From positions 620,001-684,000 of the forward strand of contig NZ_JAGIOD010000001.1 of assembly GCF_017876545.1 (NCBI RefSeq): DNA of 64,000 nt. The letters are read 5' to 3'. The notes beneath the pieces are model-generated. The model worked only from the letters and a program-made list of their open reading frames with translations. It ran no database searches and was not told where the DNA came from. Below are positions 24,862-36,805 of this stretch, one piece after another. A program made the translations under genes and the position numbers. Origin of the DNA: Brachybacterium sacelli. Lineage in GTDB: Bacteria > Actinomycetota > Actinomycetes > Actinomycetales > Dermabacteraceae. The first letter of the stretch is position 1; every line of letters begins with the position of its first letter.

Positions 24862-26334
24862 ATGTCCGACCTCGGCACGGCCGAAAGCACCCAGTACGCG
24901 CAGCAGCAGAACGCGGTGCTCCACAAGACGCTGGGCCGCTTCGACATCATCTTCATCGTCGTCTCCGCCGTGGTGGGGCTCGAGATGCTCGGTTCGGTGT
25001 CCTCGCAGGGCCCGGAGACCTTCACCTGGCTGGTCTTCCTGATCATCGTGTTCCTCATCCCCTACGCGCTGATCTTCGCCGAGACCGGCTCGGCCTTCGT
25101 GGGCGAGGGCGGGGTGTACCTGTGGGTGCGCACGGCGTTCGGGCGCCCCGCCGCAGCGGTGGCCTCGGCGTTCACCTGGATCACGCAGCCCGTGTGGGTG
25201 GGCGGCTCGATGGCCTTCCTCAATGCCGAGGCCGCCCGGGAGCATCTGGTGCCCTTCACGGAAGGGTCCGCGGCGGACTACGCCTTCAAGATCCTGTTCA
25301 TCTGGCTGACCGTGCTCGCGGCCGTGCTGTCCCTGCGCCGGGCGAAGTGGATCCCGACGATGGGTGCACTGTGCAAGATCGTCTTCCTCGCGCTGTTCGT
25401 GGTCACGGCGATCGCCTACGCGGTCCAGCACGGCGTGCAGGACCTGCCGATCGGCTCCTTCACCCCCACCACCGCCGGGTTCATCACCCTGATCCCCCTG
25501 CTGCTGTTCGCCTTCCTCGGCTTCGAGTCCGGCTCCAGCGCCTCCGGCGAGATGAATAACGCGACCAAGGACGTCGCCTTCTCGGTGCTGCGCTCCTCGG
25601 CGATGGCGGGCGTGCTCTACCTGATCCCCGTGTTCACGATCCTGCTGGTCATCCCCCATTCCGATATCGACGGCGTCTCCGGGCTGATCACCGCGGTCGC
25701 CACCGTGTTCTCGGTCTACGGCTCGGCGGCGCCGGCGATGCTGATCGCGGCGGTGGTGCTGTTCCTGCTGGCCAACATCGGCCAGGGAGCGGCGTGGATG
25801 ATCATGTCCGACCGCATGCAGGCGATCGCCGCGGCCGACGGATCCTTCTTCGGCGGCTTCTTCGGGAAGTTCCACCGCACCTTGGGCACCCCGATCCGGG
25901 TGAACCTGCTCTCCGGGCTCATCTCGAGCGCGTTCATGATCGCCGCGATGCAGCTGACCGGCTCCAGCGCCGCCCTGTTCGACGTGGTGCTCTCCGTCGC
26001 GATCACGACGTACCTGTTCAGCTATCTGATCGTGATCCCGGCGGCGGTGCGGCTGCGCCTGCGCCACCCCGAGGTGCCGCGTCCCTTCCGCGTGCCCGGC
26101 GGCAACGGGGTGTTCGTCGCCCTCGGCGTGGTCACCACCGCTTTCGTGGCTCTCGGTTCCTGGGTGTCGATCGTGCCCGGCACCCTCGAGTCCCTGCTGG
26201 GCCTGCCGTACGACTTCTCCACCGCGATGGGCGTCCCCTACGCCGCCTTCGAGGCACTCACCCTGGGCACGCTCGCCTTCATCATCGCCATCGCCCTGAT
26301 CGGCTACGTCGCCGGGCGGCGTCTGCGGGTGTGA
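24862..26334 (+). CDS. APC-family amino acid permease
   Basis: 490 aa, about twelve helices, amino acid-polyamine-organocation superfamily. Helix 1 region IIFIVVSAVVGLEMLGSVSSQGP and FLGFESGSSASGEMNNATKDV in the central part match glutamate/GABA-type antiporters more than specific lysine or arginine carriers, but the substrate is not certain. GAGAAGAG precedes the ATG at 24862 by about eight bases. A fructosamine kinase-like gene follows 58 bp downstream on the same strand. Confidence 0.85.
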   Translation: MSDLGTAESTQYAQQQNAVLHKTLGRFDIIFIVVSAVVGLEMLGSVSSQGPETFTWLVFLIIVFLIPYALIFAETGSAFVGEGGVYLWVRTAFGRPAAAVASAFTWITQPVWVGGSMAFLNAEAAREHLVPFTEGSAADYAFKILFIWLTVLAAVLSLRRAKWIPTMGALCKIVFLALFVVTAIAYAVQHGVQDLPIGSFTPTTAGFITLIPLLLFAFLGFESGSSASGEMNNATKDVAFSVLRSSAMAGVLYLIPVFTILLVIPHSDIDGVSGLITAVATVFSVYGSAAPAMLIAAVVLFLLANIGQGAAWMIMSDRMQAIAAADGSFFGGFFGKFHRTLGTPIRVNLLSGLISSAFMIAAMQLTGSSAALFDVVLSVAITTYLFSYLIVIPAAVRLRLRHPEVPRPFRVPGGNGVFVALGVVTTAFVALGSWVSIVPGTLESLLGLPYDFSTAMGVPYAAFEALTLGTLAFIIAIALIGYVAGRRLRV

Positions 26335-26392
26335 CCCACCAGCCTTGTCTCCGGGTGGCGCCCACCCCTGGACGTCTGCGTACTGTGGGCCC

Positions 26393-27181
26393 ATGAATGA
26401 CTTCGTGAAGACCGGTCCGAGCGCGCCCCAGGGATACTTCGCCGCCGAGGCCGCGGGCCTGACCTGGCTGGACGAGCCGCAGGCGGTGCCGGTTGTGACA
26501 GTGCGCGAGGCGGGCGCGGACGAGCTGCGCCTCGAGCGCCTGGAGACCGTCGCACCGTCGGCCGACGCGGCCCGGGAGTTCGGCGGGCGCCTCGCGCGCC
26601 TGCACGACGCCGGTGCGCCGGGCTTCGGCTGGGCGCCCGGGGACAAGGCCTGGTTCGGGCCGCTCGAGAAGCCCTTCGAGGTCACGACCGACGTGCGCGA
26701 GGACTTCCCCGACTTCTGGGCCGACGACCGCCTGCGCCCGCTGGCCGATCGCGTCACCCGCACCCTCGGCGCCGACGGCCACGACACGGTCGACGAGGCG
26801 ATCGACGTGATCGCCGACGGCGCCTTCGACGGGATCAGCGGGCAGGGCACCGAGGAGCCCTCGCGCGTCCATGGCGACCTGTGGTCCGGGAACCTCCTGT
26901 GGACCGCCGACGGCGGCGTCCTCATCGACCCGGCCGCGCACGGCGGTCATCGCCTCGAGGACCTGGCGATGCTGTCGCTGTTCGGCGCCCCGTTCCTCGA
27001 CGAGATCTTCGAGGGCTACGAGGCCGAGCACCCGATGCCGGGCGACTGGCAGCAGGACCTTCCGGCCCACCTGTTCTTCGGCCTGCTCGCGCATGTGCAG
27101 CTGTTCGGCGAGGCCTATGTCGACCAGACGATCGCCACGGCCGAGGCGATCATCGCCCGCGCCGACCAGCTGGGGTTCTGA
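26393..27181 (+). CDS. fructosamine kinase-family protein
   Basis: 262 aa kinase-fold protein of the fructosamine/ketosamine-3-kinase family (PF03881). The ATP- and metal-site motifs HGDLWSGNLLW and LIDPAAHGGHRLEDLAML are intact, and WAPGDKAWFGP replaces the usual loop preceding them. Known activity is phosphorylation of protein-bound fructosamines or ribulosamines, aiding deglycation. The ATG at 26393 is preceded by TACTGT about seven bases upstream, so the mRNA is probably leaderless. A strong terminator follows. Confidence 0.87.
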   Translation: MNDFVKTGPSAPQGYFAAEAAGLTWLDEPQAVPVVTVREAGADELRLERLETVAPSADAAREFGGRLARLHDAGAPGFGWAPGDKAWFGPLEKPFEVTTDVREDFPDFWADDRLRPLADRVTRTLGADGHDTVDEAIDVIADGAFDGISGQGTEEPSRVHGDLWSGNLLWTADGGVLIDPAAHGGHRLEDLAMLSLFGAPFLDEIFEGYEAEHPMPGDWQQDLPAHLFFGLLAHVQLFGEAYVDQTIATAEAIIARADQLGF

Positions 27182-27232
27182 GCGGCGCCGTCCACGGTCC
27201 CGACGTCGGCCGACGCACCACCCCTGACAGCA

Positions 27233-27272
27233 TCGCGCGCTGTGCTCCCCGGAGTGGAAGCACAGCGCGCGA
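27233..27272. terminator. bidirectional hairpin terminator
   Basis: A perfect 14-bp inverted repeat (arms TCGCGCGCTGTGCT at 27233-27246 and its complement at 27259-27272, 12-base loop) lies between the convergent fructosamine kinase and zinc lipoprotein genes. No T-tract follows, as is usual in actinobacteria. Confidence 0.85.
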
Positions 27273-27293
27273 TCGAGTCGGACGCGAATCGGG

Positions 27294-28649
27294 TCAGTGG
27301 TCGTGGCCCTCGTGGTCACCGCCGCCGTCGCTCGCGGCGGAGTCCTCGGCTGCCTCGTCGTCGGCGCCCGGGGCGACCTCGTACTCGCCCGAGGCGGTGC
27401 CCGTGGTCACCTGGATCTCGTGCGGGACCACCGGTAGGTCGAGCTCGCGGTAGACCTCACCACTGGCCACGTCGACCATCGTGAGCTTCTTCGCCTCGGG
27501 GTCGACCACGAAGGCGGTCCCGTCGGCCACATCGAGCATGGGGCCGGGCGCCTGCCACTGCTCCGGCTCGGTCCACTCCCCCGTCACCGGGACCTCGTGG
27601 AGGATCTCGCCGGTCTCGGGGTCGAGGATGTTCAGCTCGCCGTCGGCGGTGAGCACCAGGGCCTCGCCGTCCGGACCGCGGTCCAGGGAGCGGAACCAGT
27701 ACTCCGACCCCAGATCGACGATCTGCTGGGTGTCATCGCGCGTGTCGATGAGGGCCACCTCCGTGGGCCGCTCGATCCCACCGGCGGGATCGGCCTCCAC
27801 CTTGTGATCGGCCAGCACGATCGGCGAGTCCTCGTGTCCCATCTGGTTGCCGGAGCGCTGGTAGTCACCCTCGATGTCGACCTTGTGGAACTCGCCGTCG
27901 CGGTAGATCACCGAGCCGTTCTCGCAGCCCAGGCTGATGACGTCTCCCGACTCGGTCGGCTGAGCGGCGGCCTCGCCGTGCACGCCCGGGCAGTCGTCGG
28001 TCTCGGCGGTGACCTTCCCGTCCTCATCGAGCACCTGGACCGTGCTGCGCTCCTCCTCGGTGCCCTGGGTGACAAGCTTCCCCCCGTCGGACAGCGGCAC
28101 CGCGACCCCATGATGCGGATCCTCGGTGCTGGTCTGCTCGAGGATCTCGAGCTGCCCCTCGCCCAGAGCCGCGGGATCGATCACGGTGACCTCGCCGGTC
28201 CCGTCGGAGAAGAGCGCCGTGCGATCGCCGTGGGGGACGACGTGTCCGGGGTGGGGTGCCTCCACGGTCAGATCGGTGAGGGTGGGCTCCTGGACGTAAT
28301 AGTGGAAGTGGTCGCCGTGGCCCTGTGCGAGCAGGCCGGTGTCGTACATGGTGATCGCGTCGGACGCGCTGACCGCGACGTTCCGACCGTCGCCCGCGGG
28401 ATTCAGCCGCACGTAGCCTTCGAGCTCTTCGCTGCCCAGGGTGCTGCCGTCCGAGGAATCGAGGGTGGTGATGCCACCTTCGTGGGCGAGCACGATCCGT
28501 GGGGAGAGGGCGCCGACCTCGGTGCGATCCGTGGAGGGGGCCGCCTCGCCGCCGCCGTCCGAGGATCCGCTGGAGCTGCCGCCACCGGCGCTGCAGGCCG
28601 AGAGCGCGAGCATCCCCGCACCGACGAGCGCGACGGCTCGCCGTTTCAT
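27294..28649 (-). CDS. aztD: AztD-like zinc-binding lipoprotein
   Basis: 451 aa secreted lipoprotein resembling the zinc metallochaperone AztD, which hands Zn2+ to ABC zinc importers. A lipoprotein signal ends with LALSAC (C19), then a Gly/Ser linker and a predicted beta-propeller with HGDHFHYY and APHPGHVVPHGD His clusters; the C-terminus is also His-rich (GGGDHEGHDH). The ATG at 28649 gives the normal signal peptide; an ATG at 28673 would add eight residues. Two Zur-like boxes lie directly upstream, so zinc starvation probably induces it. No AztABC genes adjoin it. Confidence 0.82.
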   Translation of the reverse strand: MKRRAVALVGAGMLALSACSAGGGSSSGSSDGGGEAAPSTDRTEVGALSPRIVLAHEGGITTLDSSDGSTLGSEELEGYVRLNPAGDGRNVAVSASDAITMYDTGLLAQGHGDHFHYYVQEPTLTDLTVEAPHPGHVVPHGDRTALFSDGTGEVTVIDPAALGEGQLEILEQTSTEDPHHGVAVPLSDGGKLVTQGTEEERSTVQVLDEDGKVTAETDDCPGVHGEAAAQPTESGDVISLGCENGSVIYRDGEFHKVDIEGDYQRSGNQMGHEDSPIVLADHKVEADPAGGIERPTEVALIDTRDDTQQIVDLGSEYWFRSLDRGPDGEALVLTADGELNILDPETGEILHEVPVTGEWTEPEQWQAPGPMLDVADGTAFVVDPEAKKLTMVDVASGEVYRELDLPVVPHEIQVTTGTASGEYEVAPGADDEAAEDSAASDGGGDHEGHDH

Positions 28650-28663
28650 GACAATGGTTCTCA
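28649..28663. promoter_or_regulatory. Zur-like box, start-proximal
   Basis: TGACAATGGTTCTCA (plus strand) is a 15-bp near-palindrome of the 7-1-7 Zur type (consensus near TGAAAATGATTTTCA) and touches the aztD start codon. With the box at 28694-28708 it would allow two repressor dimers. Confidence 0.65.
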
Positions 28664-28693
28664 TCAGGTTCATGCGGAGAGAGTAGCAGTACT

Positions 28694-28708
28694 TGAGCAT
28701 CGTTCTCA
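28694..28708. promoter_or_regulatory. Zur-like box, distal
   Basis: TGAGCATCGTTCTCA is a 15-bp 7-1-7 dyad of the Zur type, 45 bp from the aztD start codon and just upstream of a plausible -10 (CTACTC on the minus strand at 28681-28686). Fit to the actinobacterial Zur consensus is by eye. Confidence 0.7.
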
Positions 28709-29032
28709 CCACGAAGCGGTGATCCGGCTGGGGTCCCGGAACCTCCGCACCTTCACGCTCGAGACCCAGGGCACCCGCACTTCGCCCCCCCCCGGGCCGC
28801 TTCCCCTTCACGACCGCCCGCCGGGGCAACCACACCGTCACGCCGCCGAAACCCCGGACCTGCACGCCGAGATCGACATGGGGACCACTTTCAGCACACG
28901 AAAGTGGTCCCCATGTCGATCTCGATCGGCTGGCGCGGTCCAAGGCGCGGTCAGCCCGGGCAATCGGCCGGCGCAGCAGCCGGCGCGGTCGGCCGACTCC
29001 GGGCCGAGGCGGCTACCCGCGCAGCTACCGGC
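28709..29032. other. gap between glutamate dehydrogenase and zinc lipoprotein genes
   Basis: No gene is seen in these 324 bases on either strand. They hold a run of nine C residues near 28788 and the long hairpin at 28869-28923 that ends the glutamate dehydrogenase transcript; the part next to 28709 should contain upstream promoter elements of aztD. Confidence 0.5.
28869..28923 (-). terminator. long perfect hairpin after gdhA
   Basis: Two perfectly complementary 24-base arms (28869-28892 and 28900-28923) flank a seven-base AGCACAC loop. It lies about 110 bases beyond the gdhA stop and should terminate that transcript strongly. Confidence 0.85.
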
Positions 29033-31999
<2,967 letters not shown>

Positions 32000-32026
32000 C
32001 CTCGTGCGATCTTGCGTCGCCCCGGT

Positions 32027-32584
32027 TCATCGTCCCGCGGTGAGCCGCTCCAGTGCCTCGATGATCAGGTCCGCGCGAGCCGGAGCGGTGTGCAGCGCGC
32101 GGTGGAGAGCGAGTCCCTCGTTCATCGCGTCCAGCAGCACGGCCGTGTCCTCGTCCACGAACGGGTCGAGCGTGGCGCGGGTGCGCGCCATCCAGGCGCT
32201 GGTGATGTCGCGGTATTCGGGCCGCCGCGCCGCCAGGGTGTAGAGCTCCTGGGTGACGATCAGCTCCCGCTGGGTGGCGAAGACGTCCTCGCCGATGTTC
32301 GCCGCGAAGGCGGCGAGCGCCTCGGGCAGCGTGGCGGCGCGGGCGGTGCGCTGCTCGACCCGCACGGCCATCCGATCGGCGAAGCGCGCGAAGGCCTCCC
32401 TCAGCAGCTCGTCCATCCCGCGGAAGTGGTAGGTCATCGAGCCCAGCGGGACATCGGCCGCGGCGGCGACCCGACGGTGGGAGGTCCCGGTGACTCCGTG
32501 CTCGGCGATCACCTCGAGGCAGGCGTCGATGATGCGGTCGCGACGCTGCGGGTCGTGACGCCGGGGCCGGGCGGGAACGGACAC
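32027..32584 (-). CDS. TetR-family transcriptional regulator
   Basis: 185 aa with an N-terminal TetR helix-turn-helix (RRDRIIDACLEVIAEHGVTGTSHRRVAAAADVPLG, about residues 14-48, then SMTYHFRGMDELL) and a helical ligand domain. The start at 32584 gives the normal short arginine-rich arm. It is convergent with the MFS gene (27 bp apart), an arrangement common for repressor/efflux pairs; the candidate operator lies on the far side of the MFS gene. Inducer unknown. Confidence 0.88.
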   Translation of the reverse strand: MSVPARPRRHDPQRRDRIIDACLEVIAEHGVTGTSHRRVAAAADVPLGSMTYHFRGMDELLREAFARFADRMAVRVEQRTARAATLPEALAAFAANIGEDVFATQRELIVTQELYTLAARRPEYRDITSAWMARTRATLDPFVDEDTAVLLDAMNEGLALHRALHTAPARADLIIEALERLTAGR

Positions 32585-32685
32585 GCTCCGACCTTAACCT
32601 CGTCGTGCCGTCTGCCCGGTGATCCCGTCGCTCCGGGACCGCCGTCCGGCGCCGGGATCATGCAGCTCGGGAGGTCCTGGGCGCA

Positions 32686-35112
32686 TCACGTGGCCGGGGC
32701 CGTCTCCCCCAGGCCGAACTCGCGCACCTGCACCCACTGGCCGTCAGGGTTCTCCTCGGTCACGCGCAGCCGGGCGAACCGCACCTCCTGCGCGCTCGGC
32801 AGCGTCACCTCGAGGACGGGCGAGCCATCCGTGGTGGCGACCTGGGACCAGCTCTCCCCGTCGGCCGACAGCTCCAGCGCCCCCTCGTAGATCTGGTCGC
32901 CGGCGGTGGTGTCGCTCGTCGCCATCTGCACGCGGGCGAAGGTGATCGGCCGGGCCTGCTCGAGCTCGACCCGGATCTCGTCGTCCACCCGCGGGGCCCC
33001 GTCGGACCAGAACATGGTCGACAGGTCGCCGTCGGCCATGCTCTCGGGCGTGTGGTCGCGGTAGGTCTCCAGCGTGGTGCTCGCGGTGGCAGGCAGACCG
33101 CGGAAAGGCAGGGAGGGATCCTCGGGCGACACTGCCCGCAGCTCCTCCCACGCCCGCGAGACGAAGTCCTCGAACACGCCGTCGCCGACGCTGGGCACGA
33201 TCTGGTCCTCGCGGAGGACACCGTCCTCTCGCTGATCGGGCACGGTCGCCTTGCCTGCGGCGGCGAGATGCTCGCCCACCCGGGCGGCAGCCTCGGAGGC
33301 GTCCCCGAGCCGGTCCTCCGCGAGCGCCCGCAGCATCTCGAGCTGGGCCAGCAGAGCCTTCGCCCACCGGCCCGCCGCCACGATCCACGGAAGCGTGTCC
33401 TGATAGAAGCCCTGGGACGCCATCGGCGCCAGGGACTCCTCGAGGCCGACGACGGTGCGCAGGCGCTGGTCGAGCTCCTGCCCGCCACGCTCTCCGGCAT
33501 CGTACGCGGACCAGAAGGCTTCGACGTCGGCCGAGAGACCGGGGGCGATCGGGGAATCGTCGCGGTAGGGCCACCGGACGTTGAGGTCGACGAAGACGCG
33601 CAGGTCGTGGCGGACCGACTCCTCCGCACCGGCGAGCTCGTCGAGCACCGCCCGCCAGGAGGACTCGGGGTCGTAGGAGATCGGGTCCCAGCAGTAATCG
33701 GCATAGTTCGCGAGCGCGATCAGCGAGGCGTAGGGCTCGATCATCGGGTTCGACGTGAAGCCGGCGAGGTGCTCGTGCAGCGTCGGCGCCCGGCCCTCGA
33801 GAGGGCCCAGGAACAGGCGGTCGCGGCGCCCGTCGTTGACCGGGAAGTTGTCCCAGATGAACAGGTGCTCGGCCTGGTAGCTCTCGACGGCCGCCACCAC
33901 GGATTCCTCGGTGACCTCCGGGGAGAAGACGCCCTCGCCGGTCCACTGGATGCGGAGGTCGGGGTGGGTGCTCTCCCCGAAGACGGTCTTGTAGTCGCTG
34001 GGCTCGGAGCCCCAGTACTCGGTGGGGACGGTCTGCAGCGGCTCGAGGTCGTGGGCCTCGACGTAGTCCTCCTGCAGCCGGTTCAGGTAGTGGGCCTGAG
34101 CCTCGGCGAGGGAGGAGAACTGTGCGGAGTCGGCCTCGTCGAGGTCGCCGGGGATGTCGTCGAGCGCGATGTAGAAGCGGGAGACCCCCAGCTCCCGCAG
34201 CTGCTCGAACTTCGTCACGGTCGCCGTGAAGTCCTCGTCGCTGCCATAGGTGATGTCGTTGCCGGGCGAGAGCGCGTAGGTGAAGCTCACGTGGTGAGCG
34301 CTCGCGGTCTCGACGAGTTCGGCGAGCTTCTCGAGCTCCTCCCCCTCGTACAGCTCGCGCCATTTCGAACGCAGCAGCAGATCGTCCTTGGGGGTGTAGA
34401 TGTAGGTGTTCAGCTTGTGGGCACCGTAGAACGCGAAATGGTCCAGGCGTGCCTGGTGGGACCACGGGATCCCGTAGAAGCCCTCGATCGCCCCGCGGAT
34501 CTCCATGCGCGGGGCGTCGCGCACGTGCACGGCAGGCACCCGCGCCCCGCCGCCGAGCAGCTGGCGCAGGGTCTGGACCGCGTAGTAGGTGCCACGGGCG
34601 TCGCGACCGGCGAGGGTGAGGACGGGTCCTCGGTTCCGGCCCGTCGTCAGCACGTATCCGTCGGCCGCCAGGTCCTCGGGACCCGGGACCCCGGCGGCCT
34701 CGAGCTCCGCGCGCAAGGTCGGATTGTCCTCCGGCGTGCCGAGGTGGATGCGCGGCCCGGAGACGAGGTCGGCGGCGGAGTCCGCCACGACCGCCCGGGC
34801 GCGGGCGCCGGCGTTCTCGAGCAGATCGATCAGTGCCGTCCGGGCGGTGGGATCGGTTCTCGAGCCGACGACGACGGTCACCGCTCCCTGCAGCACCACC
34901 TCGTGTCCGCTGCCCCGCACCGAGAGCGGCCGGGGGCGGACGTCCGAGATGCTCCCGGAGGGACCACCGCCGTCGGCGAGCGCGGCGGGGAGCGGGAGGG
35001 CGAGGGTGCCTCCCAGCGCGAGCCCCAGGCCGAGGGCGCTGCGGCGCGAGAGGCCGCGGGCTCCGGGGGCGGGGATCCGGCCGGCGGGCGAGGAGGAGGT
35101 CACGCGGTGCAC
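32686..35112 (-). CDS. secreted GH84 beta-N-acetylglucosaminidase
   Basis: 808 aa exported enzyme. A twin-arginine signal (LSRRSALGLGLALGG, residues 21-35) precedes a glycohydrolase-20-like N-terminal fold and the GH84 catalytic domain, which starts RGAIEGFYGIPWS near 207 and carries the catalytic Asp pair D318-D319 in FYIALDDI. A helical spacer and a C-terminal F5/8-type carbohydrate-binding domain (about 680-805) follow. It should release GlcNAc from glycans or glycoproteins outside the cell. The GTG at 35112 has GGAAAGG six bases upstream. An inverted repeat (35222-35235) lies in its promoter region. Confidence 0.9.
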   Translation of the reverse strand: MHRVTSSSPAGRIPAPGARGLSRRSALGLGLALGGTLALPLPAALADGGGPSGSISDVRPRPLSVRGSGHEVVLQGAVTVVVGSRTDPTARTALIDLLENAGARARAVVADSAADLVSGPRIHLGTPEDNPTLRAELEAAGVPGPEDLAADGYVLTTGRNRGPVLTLAGRDARGTYYAVQTLRQLLGGGARVPAVHVRDAPRMEIRGAIEGFYGIPWSHQARLDHFAFYGAHKLNTYIYTPKDDLLLRSKWRELYEGEELEKLAELVETASAHHVSFTYALSPGNDITYGSDEDFTATVTKFEQLRELGVSRFYIALDDIPGDLDEADSAQFSSLAEAQAHYLNRLQEDYVEAHDLEPLQTVPTEYWGSEPSDYKTVFGESTHPDLRIQWTGEGVFSPEVTEESVVAAVESYQAEHLFIWDNFPVNDGRRDRLFLGPLEGRAPTLHEHLAGFTSNPMIEPYASLIALANYADYCWDPISYDPESSWRAVLDELAGAEESVRHDLRVFVDLNVRWPYRDDSPIAPGLSADVEAFWSAYDAGERGGQELDQRLRTVVGLEESLAPMASQGFYQDTLPWIVAAGRWAKALLAQLEMLRALAEDRLGDASEAAARVGEHLAAAGKATVPDQREDGVLREDQIVPSVGDGVFEDFVSRAWEELRAVSPEDPSLPFRGLPATASTTLETYRDHTPESMADGDLSTMFWSDGAPRVDDEIRVELEQARPITFARVQMATSDTTAGDQIYEGALELSADGESWSQVATTDGSPVLEVTLPSAQEVRFARLRVTEENPDGQWVQVREFGLGETAPAT

Positions 35113-35221
35113 GAGGCGCCTTTCCGGGTCATGCCCCCTGGCCGTACGCGAGGACTCGGGGCCAGGGTGGGGAGTGGGGGCGCGCCACCGCACGTGATGC
35201 GCCCCACAGGGCGGCTGTCAC

Positions 35222-35235
35222 CTTAACAGCTTAAG
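35222..35235. promoter_or_regulatory. inverted repeat upstream of GH84 gene
   Basis: CTTAACAGCTTAAG (5+4+5, arms perfect) stands out as AT-rich in GC-rich DNA about 110 bases before the GH84 start. Operator use is inferred from position; it does not match the DasR consensus I know. Confidence 0.4.
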
Positions 35236-35309
35236 TCGTCGTGGCGGAGGGGCCGACGGATCCGGAGACTCCCAGGGCTGACGAGTCGCCGGCGCGCGCC
35301 TCCCCCGGG

Positions 35310-36047
35310 TCAGGTCTCGCGCACGTCCAGCTCGTGCTGGATCCAGGCCGGGTCGTCGGTGGTGAGCGTGTCGGCCCCGCAGGCGAGGGCGACCGCGAGC
35401 TGCTCGGCGGTGTTCACGGTCCAGGGATTCAGCTGCAGCCCGGCCTCGCGCGCGGTTCCGGCGGCTCGCAGCGAGAGCTTTCGGATCGCCGGGCCGATGC
35501 CGGCTGCACCGAGCTCGCGGGCGGTGGCGATCGCCTGCTGATCGATCTGCTCCACCAGGTAGGACACCGGGGTGTCGGTGGTGCGTCGGATCTCGGCGAG
35601 CGCCTCGGCGTGGAAGGAGATCACGGTCGAGGCGGCGGCGGGCGAAGCCGCCGGCAGTGCCCTCAGCTGCTCGGCCACGGCCTTCGCGGCAGCGGCGACC
35701 TTGACCTCGATGAACACCGGCACGGTGGTGATCGCCAGCAGTTCCTCGAGCGAGGGGACTCTCTCCCCTCCGGCCAGCAGCACCGTGTCCAGCTCGGCGC
35801 GGGTGAGCTCGCCGATGGCACCGGTGGCCAGCGGGGAAGCGGCGTCGGCGGTGCGATCGATGGTCTCGTCGTGCATGACGACCACGTGTCCGTCGGCGCT
35901 CAGGTGGACGTCGCACTCCACCAGCTGGGCGCCGTCCTCGAAGGCGCGCCGGAAGGCGGCGAGCGTGTTCTCGGGGGCCAGCGCGGAGGCGCCGCGGTGA
36001 CCGACGATCGCGGGACGTTGCGGGGACGGGGCGGAGTGCTTCGTCAT
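35310..36047 (-). CDS. glycerophosphodiester phosphodiesterase
   Basis: 245 aa cytosolic GDPD enzyme hydrolysing glycerophosphodiesters to glycerol-3-phosphate and an alcohol. The signature VGHRGASALAPENTLAAF, ECDVHLSADGHVVVMHD and VFIEVK motifs supply the catalytic His pair and metal ligands. GAGGAG precedes the ATG at 36047. It is a paralogue of the GDPD at 36806-37654 and lies downstream of the ABC module on the same strand, separated by a plus-strand gene, so it has its own promoter. Confidence 0.92.
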   Translation of the reverse strand: MTKHSAPSPQRPAIVGHRGASALAPENTLAAFRRAFEDGAQLVECDVHLSADGHVVVMHDETIDRTADAASPLATGAIGELTRAELDTVLLAGGERVPSLEELLAITTVPVFIEVKVAAAAKAVAEQLRALPAASPAAASTVISFHAEALAEIRRTTDTPVSYLVEQIDQQAIATARELGAAGIGPAIRKLSLRAAGTAREAGLQLNPWTVNTAEQLAVALACGADTLTTDDPAWIQHELDVRET

Positions 36048-36248
36048 GGTTCTCCTCGGACGGGATCGACGGGTGCGGTCGGGACGGAGTTGCGGACATG
36101 TGTGGACGGACGGTGAGGATCGAGGTCGCCCCCTGGACCCTACCCAGTGGTCAGGCTCACACTGGAAACCTGCGCCCTGACGCAGGGTGCTGTGCCCGTC
36201 CCGACGGGCCGGGCACCGACCGGGCGGACAGCCCGGGAAGGGGAAGCC

Positions 36249-36776
36249 ATGCTCAGCAACAGCATCAGCACGACACTCAGCGACCACGGCACCGGCCGGG
36301 CGAACGGGGGCCGCGCCGGCGCACCACGATGGCGCACCGGCCGCCGCGCAGCGGCTCCGCTCGCGGGCCTGGCCTGCACCGCCGCACTCCTGGCGGGCGG
36401 AGCCGGCTCCGGCGACGTGGCGCAGGCGGCAGCCGCCGGCACCACCCGGAGTCAGGTGGGGGCCGACGCGGCGAGCGAGGTCACCGCACGCACCGGCTCG
36501 GACGAGAACCTCTTCGAGGGCACCTGGACCTTCGGCCACACCACCAAGACGCTGACCGCCGAGGAGCTCGCCGCGGTCACCGAGGAGGAGGCCGAGGCCC
36601 GCGGCCCCGAGGAGATGAGCCTGACCGTCCAGTGCGCGGACGGCATCGACACCTCCATCCGCGACTACGAGGCGGTCTGCGTCGCGATCGCGGACGAAGG
36701 GGTCGAACATCCCTGGATGCTCACCGGTGGCCCCGCCGATGCCGGACTGGTGGTCGAGGTCGACAACCTCGAGTGA
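36249..36776 (+). CDS. small secreted protein, unknown function
   Basis: 175 aa open frame not recognised as any family. An arginine-containing N-terminus leads into a hydrophobic segment (AAPLAGLACTAALLAGG, about residues 36-52) resembling a signal peptide with an alanine-rich cleavage area, then an acidic region with two Cys residues (VQCADG, AVCVAI) that could form a disulfide. GGAAGGGGAA precedes the ATG at 36249. It sits between the two GDPD genes on the opposite strand. Existence is supported by the ribosome site and signal; homology cannot be judged. Confidence 0.55.
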   Translation: MLSNSISTTLSDHGTGRANGGRAGAPRWRTGRRAAAPLAGLACTAALLAGGAGSGDVAQAAAAGTTRSQVGADAASEVTARTGSDENLFEGTWTFGHTTKTLTAEELAAVTEEEAEARGPEEMSLTVQCADGIDTSIRDYEAVCVAIADEGVEHPWMLTGGPADAGLVVEVDNLE

Positions 36777-36805
36777 GGCGTCCCGACCGACCCGATGCGG
36801 CCGTC

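Noticed and set aside
28787-28796. C9 homopolymer as phase-variable switch
   Set aside because: It lies in non-coding DNA outside promoter elements and could be a plain run.
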